Source: an uncultured Oscillospiraceae bacterium
GTDB taxonomy: Bacteria; Bacillota; Clostridia; Oscillospirales; Acutalibacteraceae
Length of the DNA stretch: 5,439 nt
Assembly (NCBI GenBank): GCA_902495835.1
Contig: CABUYS010000091.1
Location: 1-5,439 of the forward strand
Direction: 5' to 3'
This document shows positions 1-5,439 of the stretch, in pieces. The stretch's first letter is position 1, and every line of letters begins with the position of its first letter. The notes under the pieces are model-generated. The model was not told the origin of the DNA, made no database searches, and was given only the letters and a program-made list of their open reading frames with translations. The position numbers and the translations under genes are program-made.

Positions 1-6
1 CTTTGA

Positions 7-51
7 TTAATACCGAAATTTATAGATTTAAAATGTCTGATTTCGGATTAA
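7..51 (+). promoter_or_regulatory. Stem-loop 1 in the leader before rpmI
   Basis: Bases 13-19 (CCGAAAT) pair perfectly with 40-46 (ATTTCGG). After a single bulged A at 12, bases 7-11 pair with 47-51, giving a 12-bp stem and an 18-20 base loop. No run of T follows, so it does not look like a terminator. It may be part of a structured 5' leader of the L35-L20 mRNA, where L20 is known in other bacteria to bind and repress its own operon. That role is inferred. The stretch could also be the end of an upstream gene, since frame 3 is open to a TAG at 69-71, but I do not recognise that peptide. Confidence 0.45.
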
Positions 52-64
52 AAATTCCTAAAGA

Positions 65-74
65 AAGGTAGTGA
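65..74 (+). promoter_or_regulatory. Shine-Dalgarno-like sequence, displaced from the rpmI start
   Basis: AAGGTAGTGA matches 8 of 10 positions of AAGGAGGTGA, the complement of the 16S rRNA 3' tail. It lies 43 bases before the ATG at 118, far too distant for ordinary use. The stem-loop at 78-110 removes 33 of those bases when folded, leaving about 10 between this site and the ATG. It is the only SD-like sequence upstream of rpmI in the window. Its use as a hairpin-bridged RBS is inference. Confidence 0.4.
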
Positions 75-77
75 CGC

Positions 78-110
78 GGAAATATCAACTTTCAAAAAGT
101 TGTATTTTCC
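78..110 (+). promoter_or_regulatory. Stem-loop 2, seven bases before the rpmI start codon
   Basis: CAACTT (86-91) pairs with AAGTTG (97-102) around the five-base loop TCAAA (92-96). Outside a bulged T at 85, bases 83-84 pair with 103-104. Outside a bulged T at 105, GGAAA (78-82) pairs with TTTCC (106-110). The total is 13 base pairs with two single-base bulges. The sequence after it (TAAAATT) is not a T-run, so it is not an intrinsic terminator. Its place between the SD-like site and the ATG suggests control of translation initiation of rpmI. Confidence 0.55.
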
Positions 111-117
111 TAAAATT

Positions 118-318
118 ATGTACAAATTAAAAACTCACAGCGGAGCGAAGAAACGCTTTAAAATAACATCTTCAGGCAAAATTTTGAGAGCACACGCAAA
201 CAAAAGCCACATCCTCAACAAGAAAACCAGAAAAAGAAAAAGAAACTTAAGAAGCATTGCAGTGGTAGACAAAACAAATACAATGCAGCTTAAAAACTTA
301 ATGCCTTACCAATTTTAA
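118..318 (+). CDS. rpmI: 50S ribosomal protein L35
   Basis: L35 is a small basic protein of the large ribosomal subunit, bound to 23S rRNA. The start at ATG 118 gives 66 residues, the usual family length, and the N-terminus MYKLKTHSGAKKRFK aligns without gaps to the typical MPKIKTHSGAAKRFK. The middle carries the Lys/Arg-rich run KKTRKRKRNLR (about residues 35-45), as in other L35 proteins, and the end is LKNLMPYQF. An in-frame TTG at 100 would add MYFPKI, which other L35 proteins lack, so ATG 118 is preferred. No Shine-Dalgarno site lies within 15 bases of this ATG, unlike the neighbouring genes; a stem-loop (78-110) occupies that place. rplT follows after 34 bases, the usual co-transcribed pair. 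infC often precedes rpmI but cannot be seen here. Identity is secure; the start is likely. Confidence 0.95.
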   Translation: MYKLKTHSGAKKRFKITSSGKILRAHANKSHILNKKTRKRKRNLRSIAVVDKTNTMQLKNLMPYQF

Positions 319-352
319 TTTTTAAATAAAACCATTACTGGAGGTAAATATA

Positions 353-697
353 ATGGCACGTGTAAAAGGTGCAGTCACAACAAGAAACAGAAGAAAAAAA
401 GTTTTAAAATTAGCAAAAGGATACTGGGGAGCCAAGAGTAAACACTTTAAAATGGCTAAACAGGCCGTAATGAAATCCGGAAATTATGCTTACATAGGAC
501 GTCGTCAGAAAAAGCGTGATTTCAGAAAACTTTGGATTACAAGAATTTCCGCAGCATGCCGTATGAATGGTATTAATTACTCGACTTTTATGAACGGACT
601 CAAAAAATCCGGAATAAATCTTAACAGAAAAATGCTTTCGGAGATTGCAATTGCAGATTCTGAAGGATTTTCAAAGCTCGTCGAACAAGTCAAATAA
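353..697 (+). CDS. rplT: 50S ribosomal protein L20
   Basis: L20 binds 23S rRNA early in assembly of the large subunit, and in several bacteria it also represses its own operon by binding the mRNA. The 114-residue product begins MARVKGAVTTRNRRKKVLKL, a classic L20 N-terminus with its long basic extension. It contains the family signature at residues 54-70: K54, R58, L60-W61, R64, I65-S66 and R70. The C-terminal part (about 72-114) is the globular domain used for RNA binding and autoregulation in the family. Length is close to the usual 115-120. A strong SD, GGAGGT (340-345), sits 7 bases before the ATG. The gene shares a transcript with rpmI, and a strong intrinsic terminator follows 18 bases after its stop. 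Confidence 0.97.
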   Translation: MARVKGAVTTRNRRKKVLKLAKGYWGAKSKHFKMAKQAVMKSGNYAYIGRRQKKRDFRKLWITRISAACRMNGINYSTFMNGLKKSGINLNRKMLSEIAIADSEGFSKLVEQVK

Positions 698-715
698 TTA
701 CTTAAATTTATGGAG

Positions 716-749
716 TTACGCCCGGATATTTTCCGAGCGTAAATTTTTT
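716..749 (+). terminator. Intrinsic terminator after rplT
   Basis: TTACGC (716-721) pairs with GCGTAA (737-742). After one C/A mismatch, CGG (723-725) pairs with CCG (733-735), and A726-T732 can close a five-base loop. Six T follow at 744-749. This is a textbook rho-independent terminator for the L35-L20 transcript. It stops only 21 bases before the next start codon, so the downstream genes need either read-through or a promoter that overlaps it. Confidence 0.9.
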
Positions 750-770
750 GTAAAGAAGGATTTTTTATAA

Positions 771-1580
771 ATGATTTTTGAAATAACAAGCAAAGACAAT
801 TTACATATAAAAAGAGCAAAAAAAATATTGGATTCTTCCAAATTCAGGAAACAAGAAAGATGTTTTTTAGTCGAAGGCGTCAGAATGTGCGAAGAAGCTT
901 TTAAAAGCGGAAATAAAATAACCGAAGTTTTTTATACGGAAAAATGTTTTGAAAAATTTTCAGATATTGTATCAAAAATTTCGAAAATTTCCGAAAAAAG
1001 CTTTGTCATAAATGAAAAAATATCGAAACTTATATCCGACACCGATACGCCTCAAGGCATATTTTGTATTTGCGAATTTCCTGAAAACACTATGTTTGAT
1101 ATGAATAGTTCGGACAGGATTGTTTTGCTTGAAAATATTCAAAATCCTTCTAATCTCGGCAGCATATTAAGGACATGCGATGCTTTGGGTATAAGGACTG
1201 TAGCCGTTTCGCAAGGAAGCTGCGATGTTTATAACTCTAAAGTTTTGCGTGGGAGCATGGGTGCGGTTTTTAGATTGAATATATGTTTTTTTGAGAATAC
1301 AGCTAAGTTTATTCGGGAACTGCAAGAAGAAAAAGGGTTTAAAATATACGCAACGGTTCCTCATGATGACTCTTTGATTTTGGGCACAACCGATTTCAAA
1401 GGAAAATGCGGAATTATATTGGGCAACGAAGGCAACGGTTTGACTCAGGATGCAATAGATGAGTGTTTCGGTAAAATTACTATTCCGATGAATAAACAAT
1501 CCGAATCGCTTAATGTATCTGTTGCAGCGGGAATTTCGATTTGGGAAATGATTAATCGTGGAGGTGATCTATATGGATAA
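771..1580 (+). CDS. TrmH/SpoU-family RNA 2'-O-methyltransferase
   Basis: This enzyme is expected to transfer a methyl group from S-adenosylmethionine to a ribose 2'-OH in rRNA or tRNA. The 269 residues show an N-terminal substrate-binding domain (about 1-100, with FLVEGVRMCEEAF at 32-44) and a C-terminal SPOUT domain with a trefoil knot. All three SpoU motifs are present. Motif 1 is ENIQNPSNLGSILRT (121-135) with catalytic Arg134, motif 2 is IILGNEGNGL (215-224), and motif 3 is IPMNKQSESLNVSVAAGI (238-255). The SD AGAAGGA (754-760) lies 10 bases before the ATG. Homologues beside rplT or pheS are common in Firmicutes. B. subtilis YsgA (RlmP), reported to modify the 23S A-loop, is a possible equivalent, but the target nucleotide cannot be read from sequence. 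The 3' end overlaps dprA by 8 bases, suggesting coupled translation. Confidence 0.92.
   Translation: MIFEITSKDNLHIKRAKKILDSSKFRKQERCFLVEGVRMCEEAFKSGNKITEVFYTEKCFEKFSDIVSKISKISEKSFVINEKISKLISDTDTPQGIFCICEFPENTMFDMNSSDRIVLLENIQNPSNLGSILRTCDALGIRTVAVSQGSCDVYNSKVLRGSMGAVFRLNICFFENTAKFIRELQEEKGFKIYATVPHDDSLILGTTDFKGKCGIILGNEGNGLTQDAIDECFGKITIPMNKQSESLNVSVAAGISIWEMINRGGDLYG
1560..1569 (+). promoter_or_regulatory. Strong Shine-Dalgarno site of dprA inside the methyltransferase gene
   Basis: GGAGGTGATC is a 10-of-10 complement of the conserved 16S rRNA tail, and its GGAGG core ends 8 bases before ATG 1573. It fixes the dprA start at 1573 rather than the in-frame GTG at 1558 or 1564, because those lie before or within the SD itself. 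It is read at the same time as the codons for NRGGDL of the upstream protein. Confidence 0.85.
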
Positions 1581-3000
1581 ATACTGGATATGGCTGCAAA
1601 ATTCCCTTAAGTACGGCAACAATAAAGTAAGAACCGTAAGAATGCTTTATAATAATATAAAAGATTTTTACGATGCAGGAGAAATGGGTTGGCGACTTTG
1701 CGGATGTTTTACAAGTAAAGAAATCGAACATTTAAAAAGCAATACTTTGGAAGCCGCCGAGAGAATAATTGAAAAATGTAATAAACTTAATTACGATATA
1801 ATAACTCCCGACAGTGAATTTTACCCGAAACTTCTTAAAGAAATTCAAAATCCTCCGTGTGTTTTGTACGTCAGAGGAGATGTAAGATGTTTAAATTCCG
1901 TAATGCCGATTTCGGTTGTCGGTACACGTGAGGCGACGAGATACGGTAAAGAAATGGCATTTGAAATTGCTCGCGATATGGCCTCAAAAGGAACAGTTGT
2001 CATCAGCGGAGGAGCACTAGGAATAGATTCTGCAGCTCACGAAGGGGCTTTAGACGCAGGCGGAAAAACAGTTGCGGTGCTAGGATGCGGAATTAATTAT
2101 CCGTACCTTTTAAAGAATTCAAAACTAAGAAAAAGAATTTCAGAAATAGGAGCCGTAATTTCGGAATATCCTCCGGATTTTCCGAGCACTCCGTACACAT
2201 TTCCGATTCGTAACAGAATAGTATCGGGACTTTCTTTGGGTACTCTTGTAATCGAAGCAGGAGAAAAAAGCGGTTCTATCATAACTGCAAATTTGGCAAA
2301 TGAACAAAACCGCGATGTATTTGTAGTACCGGTCGATGAAAACAGTTCCGTTGCAAAAGGTGCTATAGATCTGATTCGTGACGGAGCACAAGTAGTTACC
2401 TGTGCCGAAGATATACTTAATAATTATTGTATAAAAAGCGTTCGTGATATAAAAAATAACAGTTTTTATCCTAAATATCCCAAAGAGAAAAAATTAAATT
2501 CGGAAGTTTTTTCTGATTCGGAAAATAACAGTGAAAATTTTTCTGATGATGAATTTAACGAAGAAAATTCTGTGTTTTTCAACCGTACCTTAGAATTGGA
2601 CAAGGAGTTATATGAAGAAAAAAGCGAAAAAGCTGTAATAAAAAAACATGATAAAAACAAAAACCTTGAAGCCGTTAAAAATGTTTGGGCGGACTATTTA
2701 GAAAAAAGTTTTAAAGAGACAGACTACACTCAAACGGTTTCCAAACATAAGAAAAAAGAAAAATCTCACAAAAAAGAATCTAATGACAATAAAAAAAATC
2801 AGAAAACTGAAATTATTGAAGGATTATCCGAACAATCCAAAAAAATTTATTTTTTTCTTGAAAAACACGATTCGCATATAGACGATATCAGCCGAGAGCT
2901 GAATATTCCTATAAAAAATCTGCTTCCTGCCATTACCGAACTTGAGCTTATGGGACTGGTAAAAGCGTGTTCAGGAAAAATTTATAGTTTAAATATTTAA
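1573..3000 (+). CDS. dprA: DNA-processing protein DprA (Smf), long-linker form
   Basis: DprA binds single-stranded DNA in the cytoplasm and loads RecA on it during natural transformation. Starting at ATG 1573 the product has 475 residues, against about 280-370 for most DprA proteins. Residues 1-70 form the N-terminal helical region. The Rossmann-like core (about 82-285) shows VVGTREATRYG (115-125), SGGALGID (145-152), SEYP (197-200), FPIRNRIVSGLS (210-221) and EAGEKSGSIITA (228-239). The usual VPG after the last strand reads VPV (252-254). Residues about 288-418 are a Lys/Glu/Asn/Ser-rich linker, probably disordered, with one likely helical patch (365-382). Residues 419-475 are a winged helix of the DprA C-terminal type (ISRELNIPIKNLLPAITELELMGLV). 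The reading frame is intact and codon use matches its neighbours. It is translationally coupled to the methyltransferase, and no terminator separates it from topA. Confidence 0.93.
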   Translation: MDKYWIWLQNSLKYGNNKVRTVRMLYNNIKDFYDAGEMGWRLCGCFTSKEIEHLKSNTLEAAERIIEKCNKLNYDIITPDSEFYPKLLKEIQNPPCVLYVRGDVRCLNSVMPISVVGTREATRYGKEMAFEIARDMASKGTVVISGGALGIDSAAHEGALDAGGKTVAVLGCGINYPYLLKNSKLRKRISEIGAVISEYPPDFPSTPYTFPIRNRIVSGLSLGTLVIEAGEKSGSIITANLANEQNRDVFVVPVDENSSVAKGAIDLIRDGAQVVTCAEDILNNYCIKSVRDIKNNSFYPKYPKEKKLNSEVFSDSENNSENFSDDEFNEENSVFFNRTLELDKELYEEKSEKAVIKKHDKNKNLEAVKNVWADYLEKSFKETDYTQTVSKHKKKEKSHKKESNDNKKNQKTEIIEGLSEQSKKIYFFLEKHDSHIDDISRELNIPIKNLLPAITELELMGLVKACSGKIYSLNI

Positions 3001-3011
3001 ATAATTGTGTA

Positions 3012-3038
3012 TTTACTTTTTGTTTTGTAGTATATAAT
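3012..3038 (+). promoter_or_regulatory. Probable sigma-70-type promoter for topA
   Basis: A perfect -10 hexamer, TATAAT, lies at 3033-3038, 35 bases before the topA start. The best -35 candidate is TTTACT (3012-3017; 4 of 6 to TTGACA) with a short 15-base spacer. No TG extension precedes the -10. Transcription would begin near 3045 and give a leader of about 30 bases. The weak -35 could make it sensitive to supercoiling, fitting for topA, but that is inference. topA could also be read from dprA, since no terminator lies between them. Confidence 0.5.
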
Positions 3039-3073
3039 TATTCTGATACTTTTTTTATTATGGATGGATAGTT

Positions 3074-5182
3074 ATGAAAAATTTAGTAATTGTAGAATCT
3101 CCGGCGAAAGCCAAAACTATAAAAAAATATTTGGGAAAAGGCTACGATGTTGTAGCTTCCATGGGACATGTAAGAGATTTGCCCGAAAAACGATTGGGAG
3201 TAGATATCAAAAAGAATTTTGCTCCTAAATATGAAATCATAAAAGGCAAGAAAGAATTTGTTGAAGAATTAAAAAAGAAAGCCGTAAAATTTGACAATGT
3301 TTTGCTTGCTACCGACCCCGACCGCGAAGGAGAAGCCATTTCATGGCATTTGGCATATATTTTGGGTTTGGATCTGAGTGATAAAAACAGAGTTACTTTT
3401 AATGAAATAACCAAACACGGCGTTGACGCAGGAATAAAATCTTTAAGGACAGTTGACCTTGATTTGGTTGACGCTCAGCAAGCTCGTAGAATTCTAGACA
3501 GACTTGTCGGATATAAATTAAGTCCTTTTCTTTCCAAAAAAATTCATAAAGGGCTGTCGGGCGGACGCGTTCAATCCGTTGCTTTAAGAATAATTGCAGA
3601 CAGGGAAGACGAAATTCGCAAATTTATTCCCAAAGAATACTGGACAATAGATGCTCAGTTTATACCGAAAGGATTAAAAAAATCATTTGGTGCGTCATTT
3701 TACGGAAATGAAAAAGAAAAAATCGAAATAAAAAACAAAGAGCAGTCAGATTCTATACTCTCTGAACTTGAAAATTGCGAATACGAAGTTTTTAAAGTAA
3801 AAAAAGGAAAACGCAGAAAAAATCCTGCTCCGCCGTTTATAACGTCAACACTTCAACAAGAAGCTTCCCGAAAACTCGGATTTCAAGCCAAACGCACAAT
3901 GAAAGCCGCTCAAGAGCTTTATGAAGGCGTTGAAGTTGAAAACATGGGCTCAATAGGATTGATTACCTACATGAGAACGGATTCTTTGCGTATATCTGAC
4001 GACGCTCTAAACGGTGCTCGGGAGTATATTTTGGAAAAATGGGGTAAAAGATATCTTCCCGAAAAAGAAAGAAGATTTAAAACCAAAGCAAACGCTCAAG
4101 ACGGCCACGAAGCTATCAGACCAACTATGCCTGATATGAGTCCCGAACGAGTAAAAAACAGTCTGAGCAACGACCAGTTTAAAGTCTATAAATTAATTTG
4201 GGAGCGGTTTATTGCAAGTCAAATGTCGGTGTGCGTTCAAAGTACCACTCAAGCCGATATAATAGCGTTAGATAAAAACAAAACGAATTCCGATAAGCCA
4301 AACTATATCTTTAAAGCTTCGGGATATACTGTTGATTTTGAAGGTTTTACGGTTTTATACACCGAAGGCAAAGATGAAGAACAAGAAAAAGCAAAATCAT
4401 TACCGGAACTTACCGAAAAAATGCCTTTAAAGCTCAAGGATATGAATTCTTCACAGCATTTCACCGAGCCTCCTGCTCGTTACACTGAAGCATCTCTTAT
4501 TAAAGCTTTGGAAGAATACGGAATCGGAAGACCTTCAACTTATGCGTCGATAATTTCAACTATTACTTCCCGTGAGTACGTGAAAAGAGAGGGAAAATCC
4601 TTAAAGCCCACCGAGCTCGGAGAAGTAGTTACAAAGCTAATGAAAGAACGTTTTCCGAAAATAGTAAATTTGAAATTTACCGCTCAAATGGAAACAGATT
4701 TGGACTCTATTGAAGAGGGCAAAAACAATTGGGTGCAAACTTTGGAAAATTTTTACGATGATTTTTCAAAAACTCTCGAAAAAGCAAAAGAAGATATGAA
4801 AGATGTAAAAATCACTCTTGAAGAAGACAAAACCGATGAAATCTGTGACAAATGCGGCAAACCCATGGTTGTAAAATACGGAAGATTCGGAAAATTTATA
4901 GCTTGTTCCGGTTATCCCGAATGCAAAAATATCAAAAAAATTGTTGACGACATAGGAGTACAGTGTCCAAAATGCGGCGGAAGCGTTATTAAACGCAAAA
5001 GTAAAAGAGGAAGAATTTTTTACGGTTGCAATAATTATCCCGATTGTGATTTTGTTTCATGGGATGAGCCCACGCAGGAAAAATGTCCGCAATGCGGTAA
5101 GATGTTGTTCAAGAAAAACACAAAAAAGCCTAAACTTTATTGTGCCGATAAAGAGTGCGGCTATGAAAAAACAGAGAGCTGA
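3074..5182 (+). CDS. topA: DNA topoisomerase I (type IA)
   Basis: TopA relaxes negatively supercoiled DNA by cutting one strand through a 5'-phosphotyrosine link. The 702-residue length suits a Firmicute enzyme (B. subtilis about 690). The Toprim domain (1-115) has Glu9 in VIVESPAKAKTIKKYL and the metal-binding DPDREGE (Asp81, Asp83, Glu85). The core carries QARRILDRLVGYKLSP (136-151) and GLSGGRVQSVALR (160-172). The active-site motif GLITYMRTDS (295-304) places the nucleophile at Tyr299 and Arg301 beside it. EYGIGRPSTYASII (481-494) closes the core. Three tetracysteine zinc ribbons end the protein: Cys591/594/611/617, Cys631/634/652/658 and Cys671/674/690/695. The RBS is modest (GGA at 3066-3068, five bases before ATG). 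A consensus -10 box lies upstream, and the stop codon is embedded in a terminator. The dprA-topA order is typical of Firmicutes. Confidence 0.98.
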   Translation: MKNLVIVESPAKAKTIKKYLGKGYDVVASMGHVRDLPEKRLGVDIKKNFAPKYEIIKGKKEFVEELKKKAVKFDNVLLATDPDREGEAISWHLAYILGLDLSDKNRVTFNEITKHGVDAGIKSLRTVDLDLVDAQQARRILDRLVGYKLSPFLSKKIHKGLSGGRVQSVALRIIADREDEIRKFIPKEYWTIDAQFIPKGLKKSFGASFYGNEKEKIEIKNKEQSDSILSELENCEYEVFKVKKGKRRKNPAPPFITSTLQQEASRKLGFQAKRTMKAAQELYEGVEVENMGSIGLITYMRTDSLRISDDALNGAREYILEKWGKRYLPEKERRFKTKANAQDGHEAIRPTMPDMSPERVKNSLSNDQFKVYKLIWERFIASQMSVCVQSTTQADIIALDKNKTNSDKPNYIFKASGYTVDFEGFTVLYTEGKDEEQEKAKSLPELTEKMPLKLKDMNSSQHFTEPPARYTEASLIKALEEYGIGRPSTYASIISTITSREYVKREGKSLKPTELGEVVTKLMKERFPKIVNLKFTAQMETDLDSIEEGKNNWVQTLENFYDDFSKTLEKAKEDMKDVKITLEEDKTDEICDKCGKPMVVKYGRFGKFIACSGYPECKNIKKIVDDIGVQCPKCGGSVIKRKSKRGRIFYGCNNYPDCDFVSWDEPTQEKCPQCGKMLFKKNTKKPKLYCADKECGYEKTES

Positions 5183-5216
5183 TGATTTTAACACAGCTCC
5201 CTCGGTTTTTATTTTT
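5173..5216 (+). terminator. Intrinsic terminator overlapping the end of topA
   Basis: GAGCTG (5176-5181) pairs with CAGCTC (5194-5199). After one A/C mismatch, AG (5173-5174) pairs with CT (5201-5202). The loop is 12 bases (5182-5193). Two T5 runs follow (5206-5210 and 5212-5216). The first two bases of the topA stop TGA (5180-5182) are part of the stem, so ribosomes ending topA would cover the hairpin. Confidence 0.85.
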
Positions 5217-5403
5217 AAATGTTTTAAAATTTATAATTAAAGTTTTTTAAGTAAAGAACTATTTTTTGCATTTGAAAATTTTCAGATGATTAATAGAAAA
5301 TAATTTTAATTGAAATTTTAAATTTTTTAAAACGCCAATTTTTTATTTTAAATAAATCGTTTAAATGGTTAATGATTAAATACCGTTACATAAAAGCAAA
5401 TTC
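5217..5403. other. Very AT-rich intergenic spacer
   Basis: I see no gene here. From 5221 to 5400 only 28 of 180 bases are G or C (about 16%), well below the flanking genes. Runs of A and T recur along it (for example 5243-5248, 5262-5267, 5275-5282 and 5323-5328), which may bend the DNA. Promoter candidates are weak: TTGAAA (5272-5277; 5 of 6) with TAGAAA at 5294-5299, and an isolated TATAAT at 5232-5237 without a good -35. Since a terminator lies upstream, the next gene's promoter should be in this stretch, but I cannot place it with confidence. Confidence 0.6.
5273..5284. repeat. Perfect 12-bp palindrome TGAAAATTTTCA
   Basis: The sequence equals its own reverse complement across all 12 bases and overlaps the best -35 candidate of the spacer. 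It could be an operator for the gene at 5419. In DNA this AT-rich, an A/T core arises easily by chance; only the flanking G and C add specificity. Confidence 0.3.
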
Positions 5404-5418
5404 AAAAGGAGAAAAACA

Positions 5419-5439
5419 ATGAATGATTCCGTAAGCGTA
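5419..5439 (+). CDS. Start of a gene cut by the window end; probably trmFO
   Basis: Only seven codons are visible (MNDSVSV). A strong SD, AAAAGGAG (5404-5411), lies 7 bases before the ATG, so the start is well supported. The peptide resembles the beginning of TrmFO, the folate/FAD-dependent tRNA (uracil-54-C5)-methyltransferase, whose N-terminus runs M-N-x-x-V-x-V before the nucleotide-binding IGAGLAG. In B. subtilis trmFO follows dprA-topA directly. The identity therefore rests on seven residues plus gene order, and the diagnostic glycine motif would lie just past the window. Confidence 0.5.

Noticed and set aside
3..34. Possible promoter TTGATT ... TAAAAT before rpmI
   Set aside because: The spacer between the two boxes is 20 bases and the -35 matches only 4 of 6. 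In sequence this AT-rich such pairs are common.
100..117. Alternative TTG start adding six residues (MYFPKI) to L35
   Set aside because: The extension is absent from typical L35 proteins, there is no SD before it, and TTG 100 lies inside the 3' arm of the stem-loop. ATG 118 gives the usual 66-residue protein.
577..819. Minus-strand open frame across the rplT end and terminator
   Set aside because: It lies antisense to a certain gene and crosses a terminator hairpin; the translation resembles no family I know.
1167..1499. Minus-strand open frame of 110 codons within the methyltransferase gene
   Set aside because: It is fully antisense to the conserved SpoU domain, has no plausible RBS context, and its composition is that expected from reverse reading of the real gene.
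2434..2826. Frameshift or gene fusion in the dprA linker
   Set aside because: The frame is continuous, and a proper DprA winged helix follows in the same frame, so the long linker belongs to one protein.
5046..5240. Forward open frame overlapping the end of topA
   Set aside because: It is read in another frame through the TopA zinc ribbons, which are clearly coding, and then runs through the terminator.
1..5439. CRISPR array, tRNA or rRNA genes, insertion sequences, phage or toxin-antitoxin genes
   Set aside because: I saw no spaced direct repeats, no cloverleaf with a T-loop signature, no transposase and no terminal inverted repeats. The window is ordinary core-genome sequence.

Overview
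The window is a stretch of housekeeping genes from a low-GC bacterium, all on the + strand. In order they are rpmI (ribosomal protein L35), rplT (L20), a SpoU/TrmH-family RNA 2'-O-methyltransferase, dprA, topA, and the first seven codons of a gene that is probably trmFO. Three things suggest a Firmicute, probably a clostridium of the Oscillospirales/Ruminococcaceae type: the AT-rich codon use, strong Shine-Dalgarno sites (GGAGGT before rplT, GGAGGTGATC before dprA), and the dprA-topA-(trmFO) order known from Bacillus subtilis joined to an rpmI-rplT-methyltransferase block. The lineage is inferred from gene order and remembered protein similarity; no search was run.

Layout. Bases 1-117 hold no gene I can identify. 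They contain two good stem-loops (7-51 and 78-110) before the L35 start codon at 118, which has no ribosome binding site at the normal distance. rpmI and rplT are 34 bases apart. A strong intrinsic terminator (716-749) follows rplT and ends just 21 bases before the methyltransferase start. The methyltransferase and dprA overlap by 8 bases and are probably translationally coupled. A 73-base gap with a consensus -10 box precedes topA. The topA stop codon lies inside the stem of a second terminator (5173-5216). A spacer of about 16% GC then leads to the next gene, whose start at 5419 has a strong RBS.

How the genes fit together. The first part makes two proteins of the large ribosomal subunit and an enzyme likely to methylate rRNA or tRNA. 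The second part handles DNA: DprA loads RecA on incoming single strands, and topoisomerase I relaxes negative supercoils. If the last gene is trmFO, the window ends with another RNA-modifying enzyme.

Nothing here amounts to a new biological system. The points most worth a second look are the structured leader that separates an SD-like sequence from the rpmI start, the terminator placed between rplT and the methyltransferase, and a DprA with an unusually long (about 130-residue) charged linker before its C-terminal winged helix.
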